Positions 1 to 12,221 of a stretch of 64,000 nt of DNA are shown piece by piece (the first letter of the stretch is position 1; each line of letters begins with the position of its first letter). Below the pieces are notes generated by a model. It had not been told where the DNA came from, made no database searches, and worked only from the letters and a program-made list of their open reading frames with translations. This DNA is from Plasmodium coatneyi. Taxonomy: Eukaryota > Apicomplexa > Aconoidasida > Haemosporida > Plasmodiidae. A program made the translations under genes and the position numbers. The DNA lies in assembly GCF_001680005.1 (NCBI RefSeq), contig NC_033560.1, positions 933,501 to 997,500 of the forward strand, read 5' to 3'.

Positions 1-1309
1 TAAATGTCATTTTCTCTTATTTGCAAAGTTTAAAGAGACTTTTGTGTGCTTGCATGATTAAGAATATTTGTCCTATTCTTTCATTTTTCACGGCATTTAG
101 GGAAGGAACTGATTACTACCTGTGTACAATACTGAAGTGTAAGTGGCAAATAGGTGATATAACTTTATTTCGTCTTTCAATAATGTATTTATTTGCCCTA
201 AGACCCACACACTATTACTAACTTATTAACCCCTGTTAAAGATGTACCTTTTCATTTAGATTTTTTGATTAATCGAATTTTACGTAATTCACTTTTTAGA
301 AAATATAAAGTCTCAATGAAGAATGGACAGCTAAAAAAGAAAATTTAGAAGTTGTGTCACGTATATCAAATGGTAACATCGTATATTCTATATAACAGAA
401 TATACATATCAGATTTTAAAGTGGAAACGAACCTATGGAGACAAATTTGTCACGTGAGTTTCCCTATATAATTACATTTTTAAAACGTGCCATAATAAAA
501 AATTTTTATGAATATGTAAAAAATGTGAGAGAGAAGGATAAAAATAATAACAAACATAACTTAAATCCTATTTTGAATACACAATGAGAAATTTCACTTC
601 CTAAATGCTAACATGTTTCAGATGTTTATTTGATGCCATGAAAACAAGAATAAGCGTTTCCAATTTTTTAGAAAGACTATACTGATATGTTGATATAGAA
701 CAAAAATTACAATGTTATTCTTATTATTAGTTTGAGAAATTTGTACTATGAGAAAATAAAGATAAATGTGAAGTACGTAGCATTTTATGTATAAACATCA
801 TTAAAAGAAACAAACAAACGTACATGTAAATATATCATAAAATTGGATTTTCGAAACGCATATGTACCAATTTTATGAAGACGAATTCATCTTAATTATA
901 ACTTTAAAAAAAATTATGTCAAAACAAGCGTATATTGGACGTTGTCTATTTTCATCTGTTGAATGGATGTTATATTTAGTTCCTATGGCTTGATTCACAA
1001 TTCTAAAAGGGAGGAAAATAGAAAAGTATACATAATGTATTCAAGATATTTACTAACTTTGTAGAATATAATGTATATTACATTTATTTACCTCTAGGAA
1101 TATTTTTCATCATTTTAGTCCAGAAAACAGTTATATACAAATTAAGGTGTGAAAAGAAGTGCTTTCCTCTGTTTTATTTCTTTATTTCACTCTTTCAATA
1201 CCCTAAGTTGTTAAATAAAGGTATTCAGTTGTGCTTAAATGAAATGTTACAACTACATTGTACGTAAGACAAATATGTGAATGAATACATAACGGACTTG
1301 CTTTTCCGT
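1..1309. other. AT-rich stretch with no recognised gene
   Basis: No reading frame here looks like a real exon. The sequence is visibly richer in A and T than the rest of the window, yet it lacks the long pure A or T runs that litter the intergenic DNA further right. It lies downstream of the EF-hand gene on the minus strand. Nothing else can be supported. Confidence 0.5.
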
Positions 1310-2144
1310 TTACTTGTATATAAAATCATCAAATGATATGTCCTTGTTTTTATTCGCATTGAATTCTACATTCAAAAAGGCATCTACTTCATCTTCTGTC
1401 AGCCTCACACCGGTGCCTGTATTGGAATGAATTTTTTTTGTTTCCTTTTTCTTTAATTGGAAATGTAAGACATAACATGTTTGCAACCAAGGAGTTGCAT
1501 TAAACCGCATTTATGTATGTGGTCACAAATAGACACTTTTAGACTCTTACCCAAGGTCATCAACAAATTTTTTAGCTTCGCAATGGTAATCGTTTTAGCG
1601 CTTTCCCTTGTATGAGCTTGCAGTGACGTTAATAGCAATTTTCCAATATTTTCATCATAGTAAAATTCTTGCATAATGGCGTAGAAATTATTTAAATTTA
1701 GGTTACCGTGTATCCTACATTCTACATTTCGTAAGAGCAAAAATAAATTACAACATTAATGTAATGTTAAACAATATAATGTACAGTATGAACTATTAAA
1801 AATACATAAAAAAAGAGCAAATAAGGGTAATAAAAATATAGGAAATGTTTGTTTCACCGTCCAATAAAGCCTCGGATTCGTCTTTGTTCAGGTATATTCC
1901 AATCGATTTTAGTAAATATATTAGCTGCTTGCCATCTAATCCATTTTTATTCTTATCAAATTCGTTAAATATGGACTCTATTTCCGACCTCTTAATGGCG
2001 AGATTAAAAAGGTAAAAATATGAGTGTAGACAGCGCATGAAGTAATTTGGGGTGCTAAAATAACAAAAGGTACACGCATAAGTTCAAGTATACATGTATA
2101 TCTTTTAAAATTACCCTTTCTTTGGACAAAATGTACTTATTCAT
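1310..2144 (-). CDS. Calmodulin-like protein with degenerate EF-hands
   Basis: Four exons join in frame: 2144-2115, 1990-1858, 1721-1551 and 1416-1310, giving about 146 residues, the size of calmodulin or a myosin light chain. Donors are GTAATT, GTGAAA and GTAAGA. The protein reads as paired helix-loop-helix units: IFNEFDKNKNGLDG near residue 18, a second weak loop (HGNLNLNNFYAIM), the typical linker LMTLGTGVRLTEDEVDAFL, and a last loop NANKNKDISFDDF. Every loop departs from the calcium-binding consensus; the first lacks the expected Glu at position 12, so calcium binding is doubtful. The family suggests a light-chain or centrin-like partner protein. From memory, a calmodulin-like gene sits at the matching place in P. 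falciparum chromosome 4. The start exon is only 30 bases and is the least certain part. Confidence 0.7.
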
Positions 2145-3750
2145 TTATGGTAGCTAGAGGTAAAAATTTAAATTTTAATGAAAAAGGCTAAACAGCGCTA
2201 CGACTTTTATAAAGATGTGTAAAAATAAACGCGCTTGTAAAAAATTAAATGATATTTCGAAGAAAAAATGGGTACACAGCGCAACTCCTTAAACAGAAAT
2301 TCTGTATTTTTTAACAATGAATAATACTAAAAATGCTTTACAAAATTGTGTTGCCCTTCTCTGGCTTATTTTGAAGCGCATGTATTTGCGGAATAGTTGT
2401 AATAATTGTGTACGGTGACAGCTTGAAAAGAAAAAAGTTAAAATAGCAAAAATGTCGAATCTTTTAAACTTTGCTTATGTACATATAAAAAATTGCGTAC
2501 ATATGTAATCGAGTAATAGCCATTTGCCTGTTAACAATGTGAGTAATTCCTTTTACCAGCTATGGAAGTAAATTTCGCGTGGCTGTTTCGGAAATTACGT
2601 GCAAATGGAATTCATTGAACTATCATGAATTGTTGTCTTTTGCAAATATGAAATTGAGTATACATATGCACATACCTGGTATGCAACGCGACAAAAATAT
2701 GTTCACATGTACGCAATATAAATTTACGTTTTCATCAAACAGGTTGAATTGTCGTGTGCGTGCAGGCTTTATTCACTCTGACATTTTATGCAGTGTAATT
2801 TTTATAAATATGCGATGGGGTGTACTTCGAAAAGGTGTTAATTTTTTAATTAGTCATTAAATTGTAAATACTGTTGCGTTATTAAAAAAAAAAAAAAATT
2901 CAAATTAGCTTTTTTGATATGTTCAGAGAGTCACTTCTCATATCATGTTTGAGAAAGAATTCGTTCATTAACGTTTCGCACGAAAAATTCTGTATATACT
3001 AAAAAAATTATCCTTCGTTCGTGCATATTTCGCATAAGTTGAATAACGATTCGTAGTGATGCATATAAACTTTTTCACGGATACACATGTTTACGTGTAC
3101 GTTATAAGTTTATATCTCTTTTGAGTGAACACAGAACTTTTGTTTTGTCTAGATTTTACCAAATGGGATGTAAGAATTCAAAATGTGAAGACTGGAAAAG
3201 AACAAACGGTTGCCTTAAATATGTTAAATACCTTCATTTTATATTTTAGAGATTGCTAAACATTGTAGTTTCTGCTTGGCAAAACTTCAAATGTTAATCA
3301 TACTGAGTTTGGGTTCTTCCTTGAGAGCACAAAATAATTTGGCTTTTGCAGCACGATGAACTGTAGTTTACTAACATATCTAGAGCGATTTTGTTATGAC
3401 TAAAAATGTTTGTGCGTTCTAACGAAGTAACATTGTGTTGTACCACTTGGTTAAGTTATACTTTTTGGTAAAATGAAAGACGCACGCCTTCACTGTCTTT
3501 ATTCTGTAAAAATGTATCAGTTACATTTCTTTTAAAATTTATACTAAAAATGTGACAAAAAAAATTGCTACAATGTTAAAGGGGAGATGTTACTTCGGGG
3601 AAACAAAACACCGCAGTATGTTGAGCTGAATTATTTTATTCGCCATTCAAGCAAAATGGGAAGATGTTCAAATGGGGAGTTCGATCAAAAAACGTAGTTC
3701 TATACTCTTGCTTTGTGTACGTTAGACGATATGCTTAAAAAGTATAATTT
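2145..3750. other. Intergenic, AT-rich, no gene seen
   Basis: Lies upstream of the EF-hand gene and downstream of the small membrane-protein gene, both on the minus strand. The longest open frame (about 2579-2860, plus) starts with GTG and has no recognisable composition or domain. A short A run is at 2883-2898. It presumably holds the promoter of the EF-hand gene. Confidence 0.5.
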
Positions 3751-4515
3751 TTATGATGTAAAATTGCTCCCAATTTTGCTACTGTGAAACGCTTTCGTAA
3801 AATCTACCACTTGTGTTCGACCGGTTAATGAAGCTCTTTTCTTTTTGCATGTTGTTTTTCTTTGTTGCAAAAATTTATTTTCCACTTCGCATTGCCGTTT
3901 CTTTTCACTTCTCCGCTCATGCAACTCGCTTAAATTAATAACGTGTTGACTGTTATCCATGATACCTTCGGTAAAAAAAATAAAAAATGAAACCCATATA
4001 ATGTTTACTTTATCTGCAATTCCGCACAAGGGGGATGCGTTTTTATCCCCAACAGCAGATTCAGCATTCTGCTTATCTAATGAAATGAATAAGTAATATA
4101 TACACAAAAAATATATGTACACATGTGAACATGCACACACTTTTGTGCCCCTCTTCACATACCAGAAATGCAGAAAGTCCAACAAATACGTTGCTCGTTG
4201 CGATGCTATAATTGTCCATAAAATGATTTTCATCTATTTTTTTGTTGTACAGGGCGAAAGACGTGAGAAACTGGAAAATGAAAAAAAAGAGAAATCCCAA
4301 AATCCCTTTAATGCGCAAAAATCCAGATAGTATCCCCGCTGCGATGCCTACGTCGTGAAAAATATTGTCAAAGGAGAATAAAAACGAGGAACACATATAC
4401 ATATGCACATGATTTTTTATGTATATATGGGGGGTTCACGTTTCCACTTTCTATGCGAGCTGAATATTTCCCCCTTACCCATCACTTGCTTAGAATAAAA
4501 AAAAACGTCATCCAT
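3751..4515 (-). CDS. Small multi-span membrane protein, possibly EMC6-like
   Basis: Exon 1 is 4515-4479 (starts MDDVFFYSKQVM) and exon 2 is 4347-4163. Together they encode hydrophobic segments including GIAAGILSGFLRIKG and ILGFLFFFIFQFLTS, resembling the AGI...GLYGF core of ER membrane complex subunit 6, which helps insert tail-anchored and multi-span proteins. The end is ambiguous. With acceptor CATTAG (exon 3 from 4076) the protein stops at 4005 after about 97 residues, near the size of EMC6. With an acceptor five bases further on (from 4071) the frame stays open to 3751, giving about 180 residues, another hydrophobic segment (IIWVSFFIFFTEG) and a basic tail. An ATG at 3960 in that frame could also start a separate 69-residue protein. 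Family assignment rests on short motifs only. Confidence 0.42.
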
Positions 4516-5841
4516 TTCCTTCTGTGGAAGAAAAAACAAAATTGGGGTTCGTATAAAAAAAGGTTTTTTCTTTGTCAAATGTGTATGCACAGACGCATGA
4601 GTAGGGACTCAAAATTGAAGCACGCGTGTTTGTACGTTGCGTGTGATAGGCATATAATTGCATTTTCCTTTAATCAGTTATGTTATTGCGAAAATAAGGA
4701 AAATTCATTTTGGTTAACCTTTGTCAATTTCTCGTGGAGCAGCTTCCTAAATAATCTGCTGTCATTTTTTTCATTTGGTTTTGTCATCTTTAAAAAATGG
4801 TAAACTTAAAAATGTTCATCTAGTGATGTTTTATTTGGTTTCATCCCCCAGGCACTGTTTTTTTATCATTTTAAGAGAAAGAATGCGTGTGACTTGACAA
4901 CCTTCATCTATTACGCATTCGTAAAATTTTGGAAAAGAAGGCTTTAAAAAATGTTATTCGTGTTAGGAAAACATGAGGGGAAAAAGGACCCAAAAAAAAA
5001 AAAAAAAAAAAAAAAAAAGGCCAACTAAATGGTAACAAAATGGTAATGACAAAATGGGCTACTATGCATTTTCTTATGCTTATTAATATCCCAAATTTTT
5101 AAAGTGAAAAATAAAGAGAAAAAAAAAAAAAAAAAAATCCTCAAAAATTTTTTTCACTTTTGAAAATAGTAAAAAAAACCTGTGAGTGCCCCTGCTCTCA
5201 GTTCAAAGGTGAAACTACTTCATGTTAAGGGGTTCAGGAAAAGTAAGGCCTCGTCGTCAACATTGTCATAAAATTTATAAACAAACATTCCGCTATATAT
5301 GTGATGCTGAATTTTGCGTAAGGGGGACACCTCCCCATACATACACTCCTGCTTTCTGTGGAAAGAAGAATGGCCATTGTAGTTGGAAAAGTGGTAATTT
5401 CACATTTTACTAGTCATAATGAAGGAAATGAAAAAATTTATACTGACATGTTAAAAATGGAGGAAATTTTTTTTGCAAGTCTTTTCTGAAAGTTCACTCC
5501 ATCGTAAGTATTAAAACAGTGTACAATACGTCTTTAAAAAAAAAAAAGGGGAAAAAAGGTTCTAGAGCCAGAATGCCCAAAGTTCAAAAGGGCTTTGGCG
5601 GCGTTCGATCTACTTAACAACTGTCACTTGGACAACAGGTTCAAAAAAAAAAAAAAAAATCAAGCCAAATTGCATCAAATCAGATAGCGAACAAATTTAC
5701 TTTCATTTTAACCCAAAATTTCGAAAAAATGGAAGAAAAATGCACATTCTGCGTTGTGAACTGGCAATAAGGAGAAACGTGTGTCATAATATAATTTGTT
5801 TTTCACTCGTAAAAGTTGACCCTAATTTATGGAGGAAAACT

Positions 5842-5881
<40 letters not shown>

Positions 5882-7242
5882 CCTGTTGGTCAACATTTGG
5901 AAATAAATTCACGCATAAAATAAAAGTCTGAAAGGAAAAAAACCCTTCGGCGTTTTTCACCTTTTCAGAAAGAAAAGACAAAAGATGTTAAGGTCATATT
6001 GAGATGTAAACATTTGAATTTTCGCATGACACATGTTTCCAGCACAAATGGAAGCCCACACACAAAGAGGACACCTGCCTTTTCGCAATTTGTAGAAATA
6101 AGGTTGTTTCACATTATGTTTGTCTATTCCTTCGCATTTTTTTTTTTTTTGTTAACATAGTAGTTCCATTTTTTAAAATATTACACGGGAAAAAAAGAGG
6201 AAAATTTTATGCACAACCGTAACTTGTAAATTTGTGCAAAATAATTCCTACGTGCGTGTTCTTTTGCGGAAGCTTAATTCTTCTATTTTATTCCTGCCAC
6301 ACCAGTCCCCCATTTGTGCAAGTGCACACTTTTTTCCGTTACATATTTTGCTATTTATTTTTTTTGCACGTAAAAAAAATAAATAGCAAAATAAGGTCAA
6401 TAGTACCTTACCCCTTTCACTAAATGCCCCCAAGTAAATAAATAATTTTAACAAATGTTGCGCGAGTACAGGAATTCCAAACGCAAGCGCATAATCGCAC
6501 GTACGAAAATGAATTACCCCAAGAATGCGCCATTAAAAAGATCCCCCTTCACGGGTATGCAAAATGCGTTACAACGCGTAGCTACAAACGTTTCCTACTA
6601 GAATGTTACGCCCATGCTGTGCAAATGCTTCATATATGTCTACGCGTTGTCTGGATAAACTCGTTCCCCTTCTTTGCAAAAGAAAGGGACGGATTTTCAC
6701 CCTCTCGATGTCTTCATAGAGTTACCAACGCTGTACTTTTATTGTCTTATCAGTATACATGTGCCAGCTGGGTGGCATCTTTTGAATGCTTACTGTGCAT
6801 CCTCACCTTCTAAAAAAAAAAACACCTTTTTACAATTTTTCAGGGTTTAATAATGAAAAGGCAATTACGCAAAACCCCAAGATCCACGCGTCCATAAGGG
6901 AAAAGCAACTAAGTAAAGGAAAAAATTACCACGCATATATGCGAAACTGAGTTTATGCGTTGTCCAGGCTGCATTTAGCGCGTTCTTTTTTTTTTTTTTT
7001 GCGCATAATATATGCATATACACAAGAATGCACGCTTTTAAGCGGGTGCATGTATACACCTACATGTGCGTGGAAAATATACGCACACGAATGTATCCAC
7101 ATATAAGTGCATACGAGGTGAAGGAAATTTCGACAAAGTTTCACGGAGCCCCGAAAAAAAAAAAAATTTCTTTTTCTTCATTTTAACTGCTTTTTTTTTC
7201 GTTCATTTTCTCCAATTTCCCCGCGTAGAAATTGCTGAGTTA
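4516..7242. other. Divergent intergenic region with homopolymer tracts and a hairpin
   Basis: Separates the minus-strand membrane-protein gene from the plus-strand lysine-rich gene, so it should hold two promoters. It contains long A runs near 4990-5018, 5119-5137 and 5642-5659, a T run near 5845-5878 and the perfect inverted repeat at 6344-6393. No exon could be supported. A 5' exon of the next gene may lie near the right end. Confidence 0.5.
6344..6393. repeat. Perfect 22-bp inverted repeat with 6-base loop
   Basis: The left arm (6344-6365) and right arm (6372-6393) are exact reverse complements around the loop GCACGT. The arm contains TTTTGCTATTTA followed by eight T. It could extrude as a cruciform or fold as an RNA hairpin on either strand. 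Its position between two divergent genes suggests a boundary or regulatory element, but it could also be the foot of an untranslated transcript. Confidence 0.85.
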
Positions 7243-8271
7243 ATGCTTTACAGGAAAAAGGACAGTGTGGAGACAAAAAATGTTAACTTCCTCCCGCCAG
7301 ACAAGAAAGAAGAGACCGACGAAAAGGACGATATAGAACAAACAAAAAAATTTAGCATATCCAACGCATCGATAGCCGACATTCTGAACAAAAAATTATT
7401 TGGCAATCGTTCTAACTGGAACAGTAAGAATCGATCTTGTAGCTACAAAAGCAAAAGTGGGGAAAAATTGTCTTTATTAAGCAACTACAGAAATTCACAT
7501 GCGCGTAAAGAAGATTCGACCATTAGTAATAAAGTGAGTGAAAGTCACAAGGAGAACCTGAAAGAATTTCTTCTAATGAAAAGTTGTGCATATTCCTCAA
7601 AAAGTATTTTTTTTGCGCAAAAAAAGTTAAGTGGTTTATCCAAGAAAAGCTATTCTGCGGATAGAATAGTTTCCTTGAATTCGCAAAAATCAGGGGAGGA
7701 ACTAGATGCCGGAAGGAGGGGCATATCATTAATGCAAACGTTAGGCAGTGGTCATACTAACAGGGACGCTGCTGACCAGAGTGGTGACGACCTGGACGAT
7801 GGGAGTTATTGTAATCTTAATGAGGACATGAGCAATGGGGAGAATAGGGACAGTGATGACAACCGCACCCGTGACCACGAGGACAGTACTCCCAGCTCTC
7901 ACCCTGCATACAACCAGGGCAATAAGTCCAAAAGGAAAGAATTAAAAAAAAGCAAAAATGATTCCCCTACGTATAAGAATACACGTTCTTACCGGTTCTT
8001 TAGAAGCCGAAAAAGTGCAAAGCCGTCACCAAGTGACGAGAACAAAGCGAAAGACAAAAAAAGGAAAATCAATTCTTTTTTTAATTTTTTAAACTTCAAA
8101 AAAAGGTATAATAAAAGAAAAAATGACCTTCAGGCCGAAAATGACAAAAAAATGAAAAACACTTCTAAGGAACAGGAGGAAATGAAGTGCCCTAGTTCAG
8201 ATAGAGAGAAGTCTTCAAGTTCTTCTCATCCAAGTAAAAAAAGCATAAAATCCTTTTTTTGTGTTAAGTGA
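7243..8271 (+). CDS. Lysine/serine-rich conserved Plasmodium protein, unknown function
   Basis: An uninterrupted frame from the ATG at 7243 encodes about 342 residues. No family was recognised. It is charged and low in complexity: clusters of Lys/Arg (KSKRKELKKSK, NFKKRYNKRK), an acidic middle (SGDDLDDG, DSDDNRTRDHEDS) and Ser runs near the C-terminus, which ends KSIKSFFCVK. The alternating acidic and basic blocks suggest a nuclear or nucleic-acid-associated protein, which is inference only. A good splice acceptor (TTTCCCCGCGTAG) sits at 7215-7227 just upstream and the frame is open across it, so a 5' exon may exist and the true start could differ. It is convergent with the two-RRM gene. Confidence 0.6.
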   Translation: MLYRKKDSVETKNVNFLPPDKKEETDEKDDIEQTKKFSISNASIADILNKKLFGNRSNWNSKNRSCSYKSKSGEKLSLLSNYRNSHARKEDSTISNKVSESHKENLKEFLLMKSCAYSSKSIFFAQKKLSGLSKKSYSADRIVSLNSQKSGEELDAGRRGISLMQTLGSGHTNRDAADQSGDDLDDGSYCNLNEDMSNGENRDSDDNRTRDHEDSTPSSHPAYNQGNKSKRKELKKSKNDSPTYKNTRSYRFFRSRKSAKPSPSDENKAKDKKRKINSFFNFLNFKKRYNKRKNDLQAENDKKMKNTSKEQEEMKCPSSDREKSSSSSHPSKKSIKSFFCVK

Positions 8272-8714
8272 AGTATTTTTCGCTCCCACCCTTTTGAAGA
8301 CTTGAAATAGGAGATCCTCCTATTTTGTACTTTAAGTGCGCGTTTGAGTTGGTTTTATTTTTTTGTTTCCCCCTGCGCGCGTCCATTTTTTGTCTACCCA
8401 TTTGTTAGTAAGAAAAATGTTACCCCTTTTTTTTAGCCATTTTTACAATACCATTTATTTGTCATTTATGTAAAATGTTAAGACACTTTGCAAAGAACAA
8501 TGCATCGCCAACAATGTATATTAATTGGTTCCTTTTAGTGAGGAAAAAAAAAAAAATTATCATCACCATCACAATGGGTATTATAACGTTAAAATTAGGG
8601 AACCACCAAAGAGACATTACAATCATCACTGAAGAATTATCACTGAAGGTGCGCAAAAAAAAAAAAAAAGTAGAACTCCGCAAGTATCACAGCAACGTTA
8701 CAACATCGCGGAAG
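8272..8714. other. Convergent 3' intergenic region
   Basis: Separates the 3' ends of the lysine-rich gene and the two-RRM gene. It contains A runs near 8544-8557 and 8655-8669 and a CATCACCATCACAATG-like stretch near 8560. No coding signal is seen; it probably holds both 3' untranslated regions. Confidence 0.5.
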
Positions 8715-10991
8715 CTAGTTGTTATAATCTGGCGGATGGGAGTTTTCCATCGAGTTGGGATAGAAGCCGTAGTTTGGATAAAAATCCGGCATGTTTTGAA
8801 ATCTGTTATTAAATAAAAAGGGCATTCTACAAGCGTTGTACATAAAATTAGCCCATTGTGCCATCGTTTCTTTGTTGCACGGGAAGGGCGCCATGAATGG
8901 CGGGGGTTGCGCGAACTTGGAGCGGCTATACCAGGGATGAAGTGGGGACAAGTGATAGTGTGTACAAGCGTATTCACGCGTGTGTGTACAAGAACGAAAC
9001 GTTTACCCTTTTCATTGCACGTGTCCTCCGTAGGGGAGCAGGAAAAATCCACTATTCATTTTCATGCTTACCTTTTGCTGTGTTGTCGTTTCATGGCCAT
9101 CTTGGGCTTCTTAGGCTCCGCTTTTCTAACCTCGACCATCTTGTCCTAAGAAGGGAAACGAAAACGAAAACGCGGTTTGATAGAATCGCTGATCAAAAAC
9201 CGAATGGGACTGCTTAGCACATGCACACTTATTTGGTCCTCTCCGGGAATTATTATTTTCCCCTGCGCTTACGTAAATTTTGTGTCTCCTATGCTTCAGA
9301 ACTTTCGCCACGGATGATTCATTTGCAAAGACCACAAAGCCAAAACATCGGGATCTACCCGAAGAATCCAACACAATTTGAACTACATCGATTTCGCCGA
9401 AGGCGGAAAAGTAGCTGCGCAAGGGTGAAAAAATAAGAGGGAAAATAAAAAGGTGTCCAAGGGATATACATCCCTTTATGCCCCCCTCTGTGCGTTTGTT
9501 CATGCGTACCTATGCAGGCACACATCCTTATCGTTACGCGTAACGAGGTGCTATGTTTGAAAAGGTTATCCCTCCCCTCTTTTAACGCAATTCATACCTC
9601 TCTAGAGTATCCTTAGTCCAGTAGTAGTTCAGTCCTCCTACGAATATTTTACGCTGAATATCTGAGGGAGTCGTGTTATTCTCCTCACGAACGTCCACTC
9701 TCTTCCCGTTGAATTCATGCGTGTCCTGAAGGGGAACCAAAAAAAAAAAAAAAAAAAAATGAAATAAAAGAAAAGAAAACACACACATACATATATGCAT
9801 GTGAACACTTCCCCCCGTGGGTGCATGAATACACGTCGCCACGCTGCGTAATCTACGCCTATTCATTTTAGCAACTATTCTATATTTCTATATACTATTA
9901 GGATTTTATCTCTATTTATTTGAGATGACATTGTAACGAACGCAAATCCCCTGTTTCTCTTCGTTTCGTGGTCTTGTGCGATGACCACATTTTGCACGGG
10001 TCCGTATTTTTCGAAGTATTCTATTAGGTACTGCAAGGATATGGGGGGAAAGTTACACCGCGAAGGTTTGAATGAGGGAAAGGTAACAGGCAGCAACATA
10101 ATATACAGACAAACTATGACGCAGTGATGCAATGGTGCATTTTGTTGAATCGAAGAGCAAGCGTGATATGCCTTATCGAAACGGGGCGCCCGTTGTTACC
10201 TTATTTGAGATGTTCTGTGGAATACCACCGATAAAAAATTTAAAGGGTTCATTTATGTTCTCCGCGCTGTTTGCACATTCGTTGATTCCTGTGGAGGCTG
10301 CATGTGCAGAGAAATACATGGGTTCGTGTACGTCTGTGTGCGCACAAGTGTATGTTTGGGGGGAGAACAAACGCGCACACAGACGTACACAATAGCGATC
10401 ACAAAAAGGGTAACATGTTCACTCCTACCTGTGCTTAGCGTGTCCGAATTCTTCACCTTAGGGGTTGAGCCACTTTTTCCAGATTTGCTGGAACACTTGG
10501 AGGTGTCTTTTTCGTGACAACAGCACAGCTTCTTTTTTTCTGAACAGGTCAGGAATAATTTTTTTTTTGATGAAAAAGGAAATGTAGATTCAAGGAGGTA
10601 ATGGGCAAAATAAAATTTAACCGAATGCGCGACAGAAAAAAAAACAGATAGGTACACACACAACTGGTGAATCATTTAAGCATGACAACAAGTTAGGTGT
10701 GCTCATTTATATGGCAAAAGAGAATGCCTAATACGCGTGTGTACATATGCACGTAGGTAGATGCAAACGAAGATGCGTGTGCAATACTTCAGAGCGCGCT
10801 TTACCTGGTCTGTACGATTCACAAGATGAACTTCTATCCCGTTTTTCTCTTCGCTCACAATTGTCCTCCACCTCATTACCTTTGGAAGCACAGTCTATGT
10901 TCTTTTTCTCATTTTCCTCATTTTGGGATTCCTTCGTTTTAGAAGATGTATCAACGTCACTTGATTCACTCGCATGGTCATTGAGAGTCAT
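8715..10991 (-). CDS. Two-RRM RNA-binding protein (Musashi/hnRNP A type)
   Basis: Eight exons join in frame: 10991-10805, 10539-10429, 10297-10200 (or from 10288), 10030-9896, 9725-9598, 9414-9273, 9145-9072 and 8925-8715, giving about 361 residues. An acidic and Lys-rich N-terminus precedes two RNA recognition motifs. RRM1 has RNP2 KFFIGGIP and RNP1 NRGFAFVTM; RRM2 has RNP2 RKIFVGGLN and RNP1 RCFGFVVF. The linker FNGKRVDVRE between them is typical of Musashi, DAZAP1 and hnRNP A proteins, which bind mRNA to control its stability or translation. The tail is rich in Pro, Met, Asn and Tyr and ends PPDYNN. The two alternative acceptors of exon 3 change three residues only. P. falciparum has another Musashi homologue (HoMu), so the paralogue relationship is unresolved. 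Confidence 0.85.
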
Positions 10992-12221
10992 TTTTGCAGA
11001 GAATTCTTTTTATCTATCAGAGAAGAATTATATCGTCGTACAGTTTTCCTTCACATGCAGATTTGCACTTTCTATATTTTTTTTTATATAATGTTAATTG
11101 GGACATACGTTCGTGTGTACACGTACACATATGCACATGCGTAGAGCGTGAGAGGATTGACGGGTGGGGTATAGGAAGTGGAATATGCACAAGGGAGCCG
11201 TTCCCTTCGCTGTTTTTTTTATTAAGTTATTTTTCAATTAGCTTATTTCGCTAGGCATCCTTCGCTCGGAGCCTTGGCTTACAGATTGACCCTCCTCCCT
11301 GCGCTACTCAAGATGTAAATCTGAACACGCTGCCTACATTTCAGTAAGTAGAAAAATAAATAAAATAAAAAATAAAATAGAAGCCCACAGTAAGATATGC
11401 GGTAATGTAAAATAGACATGCCGCTTAACTGTGTACACCTATCTTTACATGTAGGAGAGAGAAAAAAAAAAAAAGGAAAGAATTGCTTCACATTCCTATT
11501 TCATTACCCACCTGTTAGAAGCGATGCTGTTATTTTTACGCACCCTCCTTTGTGTTTTGTTAGCAATTTAAGAAAAGCACCTTTTATTTAGATTACAAAA
11601 TAGATACGCAGAAAAAAAAAAGCGGATGCATTACACAGCGGTGATTCTTTTTTTACATTTTTATAACCCTCCTCATGCAGAAATTCGGAAAAGTAGAAGA
11701 GAAAAATGTGCCGTGCAAAATATGAGAGAGTCGACTAAATGTGTGCATATCCACATTTACGTACATGAGTACGTGCATGCAATTTCGCGTACAGTAGGAA
11801 ACGCGCGGAAATAACACCGGCGGGTGTGGGAGAGTCGGGGACTAAAAAATTACGCGGACTAGGAAACAAAAAAAAGGAAAAAGGCATAAAAAGAAATAAA
11901 GAAAAGTAAAGAAAAGTACAGGTGCCGTGCCGTGTTGAGGCAAACGCTTATTCAAAAAAAAAAAAAAAAAAATGGGATGGAAGGATTCTCCGCAAATTTT
12001 TCCTTCTCTTTACCACACATTTTTTTTTTTTTCCCCATATATTGTATGAAAGCAAAATTATTCTAATTAAAATGAAAAAAGGAGTTAAAACCAAATTGGG
12101 GGGAGTTATCCATCTAGCTAGCTATTTCTAGTTCCTTATTTTTACCCTTGTGAGAGTGTTTCCACTTTGATGGTCCCCCCCTCTTGGATGCGCCGCCGAG
12201 AGCGCCACTGCTCCGCGTGCT
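10992..12221. other. Intergenic between two minus-strand genes
   Basis: Contains the 5' flank of the two-RRM gene and the 3' flank of APH. A/T-rich tracts occur at 11340-11380 and 11459-11475, A runs at 11954-11972 and a T run at 12021-12032. Short ACGTACAC/TGCACATG-like alternations occur near 11120-11150. No gene is seen. Confidence 0.5.

Noticed and set aside
2579..2860. 93-codon plus-strand frame in the AT-rich left part
   Set aside because: It starts with GTG, lacks recognisable features and is not supported by splice context.
4453..4803. 116-codon plus-strand frame
   Set aside because: It overlaps the first exon and promoter of the minus-strand membrane-protein gene and is rich in residues coded by A and T runs.
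6232..6454. Two opposite-strand frames with similar peptides (FCYLFFL...KKINSKI)
   Set aside because: The similarity is produced by the perfect inverted repeat at 6344-6393, not by coding.
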